Below are positions 26,801 through 37,505 of a DNA stretch of 64,000 nucleotides, piece after piece. The notes beneath the pieces were generated by a model that was not told where the DNA came from, ran no database searches, and saw only the letters and a program-made list of their open reading frames with translations. A program made the translations under genes and the position numbers. The first letter of the stretch is position 1, and each line of letters begins with the position of its first letter. Origin of the DNA: Brachycybe producta (taxonomy: Eukaryota; Arthropoda; Diplopoda; Playtdesmida; Andrognathidae); assembly GCA_036925085.1 (NCBI GenBank), contig JAUPFP010000037.1, positions 702,001-766,000 on the forward strand, in the 5' to 3' direction.

Positions 26801-28933
26801 CATTACGGCGAAAGAAAAAATCCTGAAAGTGACAATCACACCTTATGATGTCACTGCTTGTGAGCTATTATTTTTTATGTCTCTCATATTATGCTGCACA
26901 CCAGTCAATAGTAGTCATATGATAATATTTGTCATAATATTTTATAATTTGCTATCGTGATGGATACAAAGTTATGAGCTTCATATGACAATTTCATTTT
27001 ATAAGGCAGTCATATTTTCTTGCCTCTATAATGAGGCCGTAGCTCTTTATTATATATCTTAAAATTGTCACTGAAGTCATAAATTTTTCATTTTGTTAAA
27101 TTCTGATTTTGCTTTTAAACTTTTTGACAATTAGCTTTTTTTTCATAGTTGAGACAAAAAAAAAACTTACATGGACCGTGGAGAGAAAAAAATTTAAAAG
27201 ATTTACGTAACATATTTAATATTTTTTGTTGAAACTAGTTCATTACGTAATTATGTCAATCAGAAGTCTTGATTGAGAAACATTAATTAAATGCTTATCA
27301 ATCTCAATATATGTAATATAAATGTGGAGTCAATTTTCAGTTTTATCTTATTTTAAAATTCATCCGCAGTTAGGACTTTGAAATAATAATTTATTAATTA
27401 ATTAATTAATTAAATAAACAAAAAAAAAAAAAAGACAAGACTGATGAAATATATCTAGACAAAATTATCATACACTTAAAATTTAATCACTTTATGAATT
27501 ATTACTTTTAAAAATATGTAAACGATTTATTAGATCGTTTTTATTAATTTATTTTTGCTTTGTATTACACAATAGAACATCGATTATTCGAACAACGAGG
27601 CCCTCATTACAGAAAACGTCATTAAAACTGTGACAATCATAATTATCTAATGATTACAATTAATACTCCACAAGGAGCCTGTTGGCCTATGGCAGAGGGG
27701 CCTTAAGGTCACTGCTTGCGCCCTATTATTTTATGACTGTCATATTATTCTGTGCACTAGTCAATGGAATTCATATGCCAATATTTATCTTAATAATATT
27801 TTGTAATTTGTTTTGTGTGACTGTTACAAGATTATGAGCTAGATGTAACAATTTACTGTCATAAGACAGTTTTTTTTTTTTTGTAATGATGTCCCAGTAT
27901 TTTATTTTACTAATAATTATTAATATTTTAAGTAAAATTACAAAATAAGATAATTTTCAATTAAAAAATCAATAATACTTGATACTTAATGAATATTTTG
28001 TCTGCTTCCAAATTTTTCTCAATCAAAAAAATCAATAACTATTCGAACCGACTGTCGATTTCTACACAGTTCGGATAATCGATGCTCTAGTATACAGTAT
28101 ATATTATGTATTGTCACAAAAGTCGCATTAATATATGAATGACACCCACAAGCTGCGACTCTGACGTCATTTACAATCGATTCCGCCAAATGAATGTGAC
28201 ACACCCTTCAAATTCTGACCAATGAGAAAGCTTTTGGCAAAGATACGCATCACCCCACCCATGTTCATTTCACATTGAAATGACCTCTACTATAGGCTTA
28301 TGTCCCTGTGTGCGTTTATATTTGGCACCAAACCAGTTAGAGGTGCATATATAAATAATTAATTAATCATTTATTTACATTACTATATATATATATTTTT
28401 TTAAAAAAATACAGATAATTAATTACTATATTATTTTTAAGAAATTATTGAAAATAATAAAAAAAATTTAATTTTTATTTTTGCTCTATTGCTTTTATTA
28501 ATTAACCTTTTTAATTTTTTTATGTTAAATGTTATGTTATTTTCTATATTTTATTTTCTACTATTTTATATGAATAATGATATAAATAATTACTAAAATA
28601 GTAGAAAATATAATACACACAAAGTAAAACTAAATATTATAGCTAGGCCTATTTTATTTTTGTATTTTCGTAAATTGAATACATAATTAATGCCATTGTA
28701 ATAGCGAATTTTAAAATTATTAATAAGAAGTCTTCCTTCCCTTTTGTTTTTCCACTACTCCACAAAAAATTAAAAAAAAAACAATTAATAACAAATAATT
28801 ATAACGATTAATAATAATTAATTATAATAATTAATAAATGCAATTAATAGCATTGAATTGTAATAATTTAAATAAACATATCATAATTAACAGTGATTTA
28901 TAAAAAATAATTAACTCACCCATTTTCTTCCAT
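23886..28933 (-). CDS. PNP: Purine nucleoside phosphorylase (6 exons)
   Basis: Trimeric-type PNP. It cleaves inosine and guanosine with phosphate to the free base and ribose-1-phosphate in purine salvage, in the cytosol. Exons on the minus strand: 28920-28933, 25855-26024, 25601-25704, 24417-24592, 24162-24352 and 23886-24094; 287 residues against 289 for human PNP, all GT-AG and in phase. Motifs: [10 protein letters not shown] (phosphate loop), [24 protein letters not shown] (phosphate-site His), [29 protein letters not shown] with the base-binding Glu, SLVTNK with the purine-binding Asn, and ANHEEV with the ribose-contacting His. The first exon codes only MEENG and is followed by a 2.9-kb intron full of repeats. 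The start is well placed because GG|Y continues the human-like EENGYSY. Confidence 0.96.
24830..24965. repeat. 21-bp tandem repeat in PNP intron 3
   Basis: About six copies of a 21-base unit (ctctaaaaattgaatctttt and one more T), with phases 24850, 24871, 24892, 24913 and 24934 exactly 21 apart. Copies differ by single bases. It lies in the intron between exons 3 and 4. Confidence 0.9.
25170..25465. mobile_element. Palindromic MITE family A in PNP intron 3
   Basis: A left arm from attaagaaaaacttgaatg and a right arm ending in ctgaaacggaaaattaacca, with the typical centre gacccaacatttaagcagac. Full length but diverged. Confidence 0.75.
26520..26790. mobile_element. Rearranged family A MITE in PNP intron 1
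   Basis: The outer arms (gtggtttagaaactagaagg, right end tttctaacaacatttcaatt) are those of family A, but the inside has been rebuilt into a perfect 90-base palindrome (26603-26692) followed by the usual centre (aatgaaccaactttgaatag). Confidence 0.8.
26603..26692. repeat. Perfect 90-bp palindrome without spacer
   Basis: The left half runs from gccataaaaaagc to gaaaataata, and the right half is its exact reverse complement, with the centre between 26647 and 26648. There is no loop and no mismatch over 45 base pairs. Either a real recent inverted duplication or an assembly or cloning artefact. Confidence 0.95.
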
Positions 28934-29504
28934 TTTTTTTTTAAAACTAGAAAAATACTTTAAATTTTTTTTGAGTAAAAGACAAAACGAGAAATCTGGA
29001 GAAAAAAGATATTTTAAAATGTCTTTCACCCTCTTGGATTTTTTTTTGGTTGTCCCGTAGAGAGAAAAAAAGATGACAGATTGGGAAAGGCAAGAAAGAC
29101 AGACTAGAAAACAAGATTCTCATTCCAAATATAAAACGACCAAAACCTCAGTATAAGCAGATATAAATTGCACATTACGTCATCAAATGGGGTGGTGCCT
29201 AAGAAATAGGGATGCAAACATATGCGGTTCCTGATAATAAATTCCAATATGTAATAGTAAATACCCGAAATTAATTACAACTAGTTAAAACTGGTCATTT
29301 TTTTTTTGCCAGCCAAGTCTGGTTTATGAAGGTGTAAGTAAAATCCTAAATACATTCCTAAACTCATCATTAAAAATTTTAAACTTAATTTTCACTGATT
29401 TTGTGTTTCACTGATATTGTGTTTTGTGTTTATTATACTCCTTGAACTTCAGAAATAACCACAGTTTTGAAATAACTGTGAATCTGTGGCGCCAGGACCC
29501 CAAA

Positions 29505-29710
29505 ACAGGCAATTAGAAATCGGGACAAACAGAAGTTGGCTTCGCACTTTTTAAGACGACCGGCAACTTCTAATTGGTTTGTTGTGTGGTTCGACGTTGA
29601 AAAAGGCGGAGCATATGACGTCAGACTACATAACCAACCAATTAGAAGTTGCGTTCGTCATAAAAAGGGCGGAGCCAACTTCTGTTTGTCGAGATTTCTA
29701 ATTGCCTATC
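29505..29710. mobile_element. hAT-like palindromic MITE family H, copy 2 (206 bp)
   Basis: Begins ACAGGCAATTAGAAATCGGG and ends ATTTCTAATTGCCTATC. It is flanked by a perfect 8-base duplication, accccaaa, at 29497-29504 and 29711-29718. The arms mirror each other over most of the length. It contains TGACGTCA at 29616. Length, target duplication and lack of coding match a non-autonomous hAT element. Confidence 0.93.
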
Positions 29711-31967
29711 ACCCCAAATAAGTAACCCCCCCCCAAAAGTGCGTTTTTCAGCTGAAGAACCTGGTTAGAGGCTTATAATTCAGAGGTCACATTAGCTTCT
29801 AGCATAGCTTTACATAGACTGGAATTAGCCTCAAAACAAGTTTTTTTTTTATTTACTGAAAATGCATTTTTTTTCTGGTTGCCTTATTAATTAATATAAA
29901 ATTATTAATTATTAATAAGGAAACTTCGAAGTAAAATTTTAAAAATTAAAATGAAATTTGAAGGCGCCCTTTTGAAGAATGGCGCTGGAAACAAACTGCT
30001 CTCATTGCACCCAGTAACTGCCTGCGCCACTACCGTTACCGATAAGGTAACCACACCTCCACTAACTTCTCATTCAGTTTAGCAAATACATTTTCTATTT
30101 TATTTTAATTTCAAACAAACAAATAAACTATTGAAAAAGTTTTATAGCCATTGTCAAGGCAATTATTTACAAGGACTCAAATTTATAAGTTAAATTATGA
30201 ATTATTCATTAAGTAGACTTGGAATGTGACATTTTTTAAAACTTGTCTCAAGAAAAGAAAATCAAAAACAAATATATTAATTTCGAAGTTTTAAAATTAG
30301 CAATTTATTTTACCAAGATTAAATGAATTTCACTTTAAACTATACTGATTAATATTATATTAAATATAAATAATATAAATTATTATTAGTAAATATAAAT
30401 ATCTGTTAATATTAATAAATCTAAACAATATAAACATAAATTAATAAATACAAACAATATAAATATAAATTAATAAATACAATCAATATAAATATAAATT
30501 AATAAAAATAATTTAAGCTAGTTCATCTTTAAGTGACGTCATAAAACGGCAGCCATTTTTGCTAATCGATTTGTGCCTAATGACGTCATAGACATTGGAA
30601 ACACAGTTACTGTGGTTACCAGTTCTTACCTATTTTATGTTTTTCTTTCCAATTTATAATTTTAAATATTTTTTATATCCATTAATCAATATATTAAAAA
30701 AATATTAAATATTCCAACTTTTACATTTATGGATTTAATTATCCTAAATTTGTTTACTTCCGTTTGCATTTCCTTTCTGAAATCAATTATAATTTAATAA
30801 TCGAAGAGGTTAATAAAATTTCGTTGCTCTTGATTGCAAAATCCAAATTTAAGTTTGTAGATCAAATATTAAAATGGGCAATTTCGATGATAATTTTCTA
30901 AAGTCCAAAATTTTGCAATATTTTTTTTTCTTCTGAAAACTTAGATCATCCTAAATGACGAGAATAAAAACGAATATTGATATTTTAGTTTGATATTAAA
31001 AACAGATAAAATAAAAAACGAGAATTTCATATTTTCTATATAAAAATACAAGAGGTTAGAGTGAAGGAAAAAGGGATTGTCAATTAAATATCCAATCATA
31101 AATAACAACTTATGAAATTATGATACACACCCCTTCGTGATTCCACACCCTAAATGATTTGTTTGTTTATAATTTGTCAGAAAATGATCTAATTTGTAAT
31201 TTACTAATTAAGTAAAAAGTAATTTGAAAATAAGGCGATAAAACTAATTTAATTTGAACTTTGATCCCAATTTCTACTCTTGTTTCTAAACTGAAATTTC
31301 ATCATTTTATATCATAAAATTTTTAAAATGTTTTTTTTTTTCTCAAGCAAAATATTTAGAAAAATAGGCTATTTTTATGTATAATTTTTTTTTTATAAAT
31401 AATGTAATTTTTATCATATTTAATAATCAAAATGCTTATTAACAGAATTTTTATAAAAATATACAAAACATAAATATTAATAAACAAATTTTAAAATAAA
31501 AATAAAATTAAAATAAAATTATTATTAATAAAATTAAAATAAATATAAAATTAATATAAAATAAATTATTATTAATAAAATTATTATTAATTGTATTATT
31601 AATTCTGAAAAAAAAAAAATAATAATTATTTGATATATGTGTTTAAATCGATAACGAGTTTATCGATCTAGCAAATATATTCAATATTGAACTAGAATCG
31701 ATATAGTAACCGGTTACGGCGGTTAAATTAACTTGTTTTCTTTCAATATTCTTTGTAATTTTATGTTATTTTTCATTTTTAACGATTTTTAAAATATTTT
31801 TCTTTATATTTAAACTTGTTCGCCGAGGGTTTTCATCAATAATATGCCTTAATGAAGCGTAAGTGTTCATATGAAACCTATTTATACCGCAAAACCTATC
31901 AATTTTCGACATAAAGTTGCTTAAATGTTATTCATATTAAGGTGTTTCAAGCTGTAAACACCTACGA

Positions 31968-32285
31968 ACTGTGATTATTCTGTCTTTCAGGTACAAAATG
32001 AAGAGAAATTTGAAAGTGTTTTAGAGACTATAAGGGTAGCTGAATCACTTAAGGTTATTTTCATGTTGATATCTTTAAAAATAAGCTTTTTATGTCAGTT
32101 TTAAAACGGCCCAACTTAAACAGATGATGATATTTTGTAATTTTTGTCTATAAAATGTTTATTTTGAACGATATTAACATGAAAATACCCTTAAATGATC
32201 AAGTTACCCATCGAGTTTCTAAAACACTTTCAAGTTTCTTTTCTGAAAGACAAAAATAATCACATTGTTGATAAAACATCTTTTA
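31968..32285. mobile_element. Palindromic MITE family A upstream of the 32321 gene
   Basis: A nearly complete copy. The left end is gaactgtgattattctgtct with tttcaggtacaaaatgaaga. The right end is tttcttttctgaaagacaaa. The centre is cggcccaacttaaacagatg. It ends about 35 bases before the start codon, just before a candidate splice acceptor (aaaaatttcag). Confidence 0.8.
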
Positions 32286-32320
32286 ACAAAAATTTCAGGA
32301 ATATAGGTTAAAATTAAGGA

Positions 32321-33165
32321 ATGACGGCATCTGTGGGTGATTTCGTTACGGCCGTTTTACTGGCGGAATTAGCAGCCGACGACGAATTGGTTTCAATCGA
32401 AGAAACTTCTCATAGAAACAACATGTTACAAGAGATTTACAAGAGAAGAAGAGAAACGAGACAATTGGTTTGGTCTCAGGTTAGTCACATGTTGCCATCG
32501 GCTGCAAAGAAAGCAAAAACAGACGAAATACGACAACAAGATGAAGGAGAAGGACAGAAAACTATAAAGCACATCATGGAACCCATAGCAACGTCAACGA
32601 CAAACAAGAAACCGAAGAAAAAAAAGAAAGCGACGAAAGTGGTCAAGAAAGAGAAGAATTCTGAGCCCGATTCCACTGAATCAGTTCCAGCGCCTTTCCT
32701 CACTTTTTCCGAATTCAGTGAATTCCAATCTTATTTTGGTATCAAACAACCGGCTTTTGAGGTATTTACCAATTTACCCTCGCAATCTCTTGATTATTCA
32801 GTCTTTCTGGTATAAAAATCAAGAGAAACTTGAATGTGTTTATGAAACTAGAAGGGTAGCTCATTCACTTAAAAGGTATTTTCATGTTGATATCTTTCAA
32901 AATGGACTTTTTATGTTAGTTTGAAAATAACCAAACCTAGATAATGTTTATTTTGAAAGATTAGTAGTTATTGCGGATACCCTTCTAGATTTTAAACCAC
33001 TTTCAAGTTTCTCTTCATTTTGCACCAAAGAAGACATAATCACAGTTCGAGAGGTGGTCACACTTTAAATTTGTATTTGTATAGAAATTAATTGAAATAT
33101 TTTGTTGACAGAAAATCGTACTTGGCGTCGCACAGCAGCCGGAAAATGAAAATAAATCATCATAA
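32321..33165 (+). CDS. Small basic protein of unknown function (2 exons)
   Basis: I do not recognise this protein. Exons 32321-32761 and 33112-33165 join in phase (GAG|AAA, GT-AG) to give 164 residues. The first 50 residues look helical and acidic, with an Arg-rich end (MTASVGDFVTAVLLAELAAD ... YKRRRETRQLVW). The middle is polar and holds a strong lysine-rich nuclear-localisation-type run (KKPKKKKKATKVVKKEK, about 95-112). The C-terminal part has a compact aromatic stretch (FLTFSEFSEFQSYFGIKQPA, about 124-143), and the second exon adds KIVLGVAQQ. A nuclear protein is likely from composition; no catalytic motif is visible. The intron is filled by a family-A MITE. A non-coding leader exon ending near 31858 is possible. 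The coding bias and clean exon join argue that it is real. Confidence 0.75.
32792..33062. mobile_element. Palindromic MITE family A in the intron of the 32321 gene
   Basis: The left end is tgattattcagtctttctgg with gagaaacttgaatgtgttt. The right end is accactttcaagtttctctt, ending near cataatcacagttcgagag. The intron is 350 bases, and the element accounts for about 270 of them. Confidence 0.78.
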
Positions 33166-33610
33166 TTTTAATCTTTTTTTATTTTGTAGAATTTTTTGTA
33201 CATATATTTCTAGAGAAATAAAATAAAATAGATAAATGCACAAACTTTAATGGTAGTCACCAGAGGGCGCCAGTAACCAGACAGAAGTGCTCCTAAAGAA
33301 ACTAGCATTAGCTTATTAGAATTTTCATAGCGCATGCGCATTGCCATATTATCAGTTTCTATAGGAAAGTGATGGCAGATTTGCGTTAGCAGCGCCATCT
33401 ATTGATCACCAATGGGAACTTCCGATGAGACGTTCACTATAGGTTTGGTTAATTTTCCTATATAAAACGATAAGATGGTAATGCGCATGCGCTATGAATA
33501 TGCGCTACGTTACGTACTTCAAATTTGAAGCTCATAAATAGATGATAGAGAAATAACCATATTAGAACGCCCGTTCTAAAATCAAATTAGTCTGAAATTT
33601 TCATTTTTAA
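33166..33610. other. 3' flank of the 32321 gene with a family B MITE
   Basis: A poly(A) signal (aataaaataaaataga at about 33218) lies at the end of the 32321 gene. It is followed at 33301 by a family-B element and about 90 bases of plain sequence before the 3' end of the U1 gene. Confidence 0.6.
33301..33515. mobile_element. Palindromic MITE family B, copy 2
   Basis: Begins ACTAGCATTAGC and carries the family hallmark atagcgcatgcgcattgcca mirrored by aatgcgcatgcgctatgaat. The right terminus is degraded. The middle has gcgttagcagcgccatctat, shared with copy 3 (34855-35101). Confidence 0.82.
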
Positions 33611-33772
33611 AGGGGGATAGCGCGAACGCAGTCCCCACTACCATAAATTACGCGCCCGAGTTACCCACATTTGGGGCAATCGCAGGGGTCAGCACACCCG
33701 TAGTGCAATGGGCAGCCTCGTCCTGGGGGAACCGCCTAAGTGATCACGGTTACCCCTGCGCCAGGTAAGTAT
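33611..33772 (-). ncRNA. U1 spliceosomal snRNA
   Basis: Full-length U1, 162 bases, transcribed right to left. The 5' end ATACTTACCTG, which pairs with 5' splice sites, is intact (33762-33772). Stem-loop I contains GATCAC (U1-70K site). Stem-loop II has ATTGCAC (U1A-type site). Stem-loop III contains CCCCAAATGTGGG. An Sm site, TAATTTATGG, precedes the 3' stem-loop with GCGTTCGCGC. The length is close to the 164 bases of human U1. It has no poly(A) tail or target duplication, so it looks like a genuine gene rather than a retro-copy. I could not identify a proximal sequence element upstream (33773-33850), so expression is not proven. It sits between two family-B MITEs. Confidence 0.96.
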
Positions 33773-34210
33773 GCTTAACGCTGCCATCTCTCAAAGTCAT
33801 ATCTAAGCAAACTTTTCTCTTTTGTATCGGTGAATCTCTACACGGTGTTGTCCCAAAATAGTTAATTAATTACAAAGTAACCACAGCTAATTCTATATTA
33901 ATGTATTCGAAACACATAATCACAAATTGAATCAAAAATATTACAAAGAAATATTGTTTATTTTGACTACATATTAGCATTTAATGCATATTTTGAAACT
34001 CAAAATCGTCTTTTTGCAGTTGTTCTATGGTGCTGCCATCTATGATATCTAGCCAGAATCACAGCCTCTCTATGTCATAAGAAAGGTCCTTTTCCTGAAT
34101 GCATCATAGAAGCAACAAATTATAAATACAAATAAAACCCAAAAAAATGCATTTAAATTGTATGATTTATTTCAAAACAAAAATAAATTAAAAAAAAAGT
34201 AACAAAAATG

Positions 34211-34281
34211 TGCATCGACCGGGAATCGAACCCGGGCCGCCCGCGTGGCAGGCGAGCATTCTACCACTGAACCACCGATGC
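34211..34281 (-). tRNA. tRNA-Gly (anticodon GCC)
   Basis: 71 bases on the minus strand with a complete cloverleaf. The acceptor stem GCATCGG pairs with TCGATGC, followed by discriminator A. The D arm is TTCAGTGGTAGAA, the anticodon loop CTGCCAC has GCC, and the T arm is GGTTCGATTCC. The A and B boxes are intact. A T run follows on the transcribed strand (34201-34208 region), suitable as a Pol III terminator. No intron and no encoded CCA. It should decode GGC/GGU glycine codons. Confidence 0.98.
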
Positions 34282-34854
34282 TCGTACGGTAAAGTACCGT
34301 TTTAACGGCATACCCTTGTAGTCATTCTATTATTTCCAATATGAATTATTATAGCCTCCTATAGATAGGCTATAGGAGGCTATGGAAATATACTGCACAA
34401 TGCACATTCTGTTAGTCAACGAATTATTCAGCAGTGCGACGTCACACTGTCGCTCAGTGCCTTCTACAGTAATTAATACAATAAACAACAGATTCGTATT
34501 TCTTGTGGCAAAGAGAAAAACTACTAATACTATGGCTATATAATGATGAACCACCTTGTAGGTTACGTATGCTCATATAAATGCCCTTCAACTTAATTAA
34601 CGTTTATTTAACTTATGATATTCATTATTTTTTAATTATTAGAATTTCTAGCAAGAAGATCAAGTTAAGCTCAAGACTAGATTGACAATTGTGTGCAAAA
34701 ACTAAAGGGTTATTTTTGTTTAGGAATTTTATTTTACGCTTAATTAATAATTTGGACAAATAAGTATTCTTTGTGGTAGGTATGACCGTATGAGGTTATA
34801 AATTTATAAGTTGAAAATATGCAACAAAGAAATGAAAATCATGAAGTCAACAGC

Positions 34855-35101
34855 ACTAGCATTCGCTTAGTAGAATTTTCATAGCGCATGCGCATTGCCA
34901 TCTTATCGGTTTATACAGGAAAGTGATGGCAGATTTGCGTTAGCAGCGCCATCTATTGACCACCAATGGAAACTGCCGATGAGACGTTCACTATAGGCAG
35001 AGTCTGTCGACCCCCTATAGGTTAGGTTAGTTTTCCTATAGGAAACGATAAGTAATGGTAATGCGCATGCGTTATGAAAATTCTAATAAGCTAATGCTAG
35101 T
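34855..35101. mobile_element. Palindromic MITE family B, copy 3
   Basis: Ends ACTAGCATTCGC and GCTAATGCTAGT mirror each other, with inner arms catagcgcatgcgcattgcc and taatgcgcatgcgttatgaa. 247 bases. The middle includes a tandem-like insertion (cgaccccctataggttaggt). No clear target duplication remains. Confidence 0.85.
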
Positions 35102-35404
35102 GTTAAGCATTTTCTTTCATGCGTTCTTAGCGGCTAACTTATTTTGGTATGTAGTGACACGCCACCTGGTGACGTGTACTGCACTAACATAGGCTCCAAG
35201 TCAAGAAAGTAAAACTTCGCTATTTGTATTTCAACTCAAGTTTTTTGAATAGGATTTAAATGTAAAAAAAAAACCCTTTTTATGAATACTCAATAAGAAA
35301 GGGTTGTCTATGTTAGAAGTTAGAACTAAAGCTTAGATGGTTCAATCAAGTGTTCCAAGTTTACTTCTTGAATTTGAGCCGTAGACTTGGTGTATCTGTT
35401 GCAG

Positions 35405-35624
35405 TCTAAGAAGAAGCTTCTGACGTCATAGGGATTGACGAAAAATTTAGGATCGTTTCATTTTTTTCTGATAAAAAAGGGGTAATAAGAAAATAATGCA
35501 CGAATCTTTTTTTTTTAAATTGTTGAAAATATTTGTTATTAACTTATTATCCCTTTGCTATCAGACTAAATGACAATTGTAAATTTTACGGCAACCCCAT
35601 TGACGTCACAAAGCTTCTTCTTAG
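35405..35624. mobile_element. Palindromic MITE family G, copy 1
   Basis: CTAAGAAGAAGCTT and AAGCTTCTTCTTAG are perfect mirror ends. Each is followed inwardly by a TGACGTCA octamer (35421 and 35601) and then a gggattgac/caaccccat pair. 220 bases, about 240 bases upstream of the first GST start codon. The second copy is at about 43545-43760. Confidence 0.85.
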
Positions 35625-35865
35625 GATGATGCACAATATAAACAATCAATTTTGGCTTTGAGCATACAAATTTGTTGAAACTGCAATGATGGGGGAAAAT
35701 GAGCAATTCGAAAAAGAAATAAACGCTGTGCAGAAAATAAACTTAAAACTACACAAATTATTCTCAACATTTTTTTTTATATTTTTTTTTCATTATTTTT
35801 TTTTTTTTTAATTTTTGTTCTTTAAAAATGTTTTATTTTAAGAAATTACAAACGAAAAAAGAAAA

Positions 35866-37505
35866 ATGCCGATTGTATTTTATGGTAAAGAACTGAGTCC
35901 ACCGTGCCGATCCGTGCTAGTGTTGGCCAAATTACTTGGAATTGAAATGGAAGTCAAAGATGTGGATTTGTTGTCAAGTGGAAATAAATCGGAAGAATTC
36001 TTAAAAGTGGGTGTAATTCACATTTAATCAATGAGATTTGACTTTAGTTCAATCAGTTCTCGTTGAATTTATTTGTTCTGATAACAATAAATCTTATTTT
36101 TTTTAAGATGAATCCATCTCATACAATTCCAACATTGGACGACAATGGATTCTACCTCTGGGAAAGGCAAAGAAAATCACTTTATTCTAAGATTTGTAAT
36201 TTCATGTCAAAAGGCTACATTTGGAAAGAACTTTCTGTCAAATAATTATTTACATTTTAAAAACAACTTAAAAAGTTGAACGTGTTTTCGACATTTTGGT
36301 CCAACTTTAAAGTGAAAAAACAACAACAACAAAAAATCGACAATTGAAATTGCCTTAAAAAGTTTATTTTTTTTTAAACTTTTTTTAAGTTCAAAAGCGA
36401 CATGAAAATGTTTCCTAAGTGATTCAGCGACTCTTCTAGTTTCTAAAACATTTAATTTCTTCTTAAGATGCTTTATGAACAGTTATTCTAAATTTCAGGT
36501 TGCAATACACAAAGGAGAAACTGAAAAGTGTGTTAGAAATTAGAACAGTAGCTTTAATTACGTAACAGCATTTTCAAAATAAACTTTTTATAATAAAAAA
36601 AATTATCTGCTTAAAGTTGGGTCATTTACAAACTGACGTAAAAAGCTTATTTTAAAAGTTATCAACGTAAAAAATACTCTTAAGTGATGATTGAGTTATC
36701 TTTCTAGTTTCTAAAACACTTTTCAAGTTTCTCTTAATTTTACTTCTGAAAGACAGAATAAAACCACAGGTTTAACGTTACTTCTGAAATATAGACTAGC
36801 AAGAGTTCTATTCAGTTCTTTTCCTTCATTTGCATATTTTTACTCAAGGAACTTGGTTAGAGGCTAGTGTTCCAGTCTGAGCAAGAATAGTTTTTAATGC
36901 TAGTTTGAGCTTTAGCCTCTTAACTGATTTATTCGACTGAAAAGCGCATTTTTCTGATTGTCTTAATATTATTTAATAATTTTGCAGTCGTGCCATTCTA
37001 TCCTACTTGGCTGAAACGTACGGCAAAGACGACAAATTGTATCCAAAAGATACAAAAGAAAAGGCCCTCGTGGATAATATGTTATACTTTGATATGGGTT
37101 CTCTCTTTCAAAGTATTTCTCTCTATTTTGTAAGTGAATTACACTTTTTGTTAATCAATGGCGGAGAATTGAAATATGTATGTTGTTGATTTGTAGTTTC
37201 CTCAAGTTTTTGCCGACGAGGCACCGAACTCGGACAAAGAAATTTCTCTAAAAGAGAAACTAAGAACACTGAACGAGGTTCTCGAACGGCGACCGTTTGT
37301 GGCCGGAGATCACGTAACGGTAGCCGATATCTCGATCGTTACCAGTCTTTCGGTACCAACGGCTTTCGGATTCGGATACGAAGATTACCCAAATATCGTT
37401 AAATATATCACAAAATTTAAAACTACTCTTCCGGTTTACGACGAAGTTTGTAAAAGTGGCGAAGATAAATTGACTGGCTTAGTTCGATTCAAATTGAAGA
37501 AATAG
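35866..37505 (+). CDS. Glutathione S-transferase, delta/epsilon type, gene 1 (4 exons)
   Basis: Cytosolic GST conjugating glutathione to electrophiles. Exons: 35866-36006, 36108-36166, 36988-37129 and 37197-37505; 216 residues. The N-terminal thioredoxin-like domain has the catalytic Ser11 in SPPCR, the cis-Pro loop SHTIPT and the gamma-glutamyl contact ESR (about 66-68). The C-terminal helical domain has the N-capping motif TVADIS. Intron 2 begins with GC instead of GT (AG|GCAAAG) at exactly the position where its paralogues have GT, so it is a GC-AG intron. That intron (821 bases) carries a family-A MITE. It is the most diverged complete copy in the cluster (for example KELSPPCRSVLVLAKLLGIE), so it probably separated early. 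A poly(A) signal is near 37602. Confidence 0.93.
36460..36785. mobile_element. Palindromic MITE family A in GST gene 1 intron 2
   Basis: The left part is aggttgcaatacacaaagga with gtgttagaaattagaacagt. The right part is ttctagtttctaaaacactt ending in ctgaaagacagaataaaacc. The centre reads ttatctgcttaaagttgggt, the reverse of the usual orientation. A further half-arm lies at about 36280-36460. Confidence 0.72.

Larger units (their letters stand above)
26025..28919. other. PNP intron 1 (2.9 kb)
   Basis: AT-rich intron with the rearranged family-A copy at 26520-26790. A duplicated stretch (atgtcactgcttgtgagctattatt at 26851, recurring as aggtcactgcttgcgccctatt at 27709) is followed in both places by gtcatattat, a dispersed repeat in two copies. 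An (AATT)n run lies near 27390-27415. No further exon recognised. Confidence 0.65.
28934..32320. other. Intergenic region upstream of PNP
   Basis: 3.4 kb of AT-rich DNA. Contents: the PNP promoter side, with no clear TATA box; the hAT-like MITE at 29505-29710; a dispersed repeat at 29750-29900; AAT/TAAA-rich runs at 30340-30520 and 31440-31620; two TGACGTCA-type sites at about 30534 and 30582; and a family-A MITE at 31968-32285. A sequence at about 31848-31866 (aatgaagcgtaagtgttc) could be the end of a non-coding first exon of the next gene. No coding gene seen. Confidence 0.6.
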
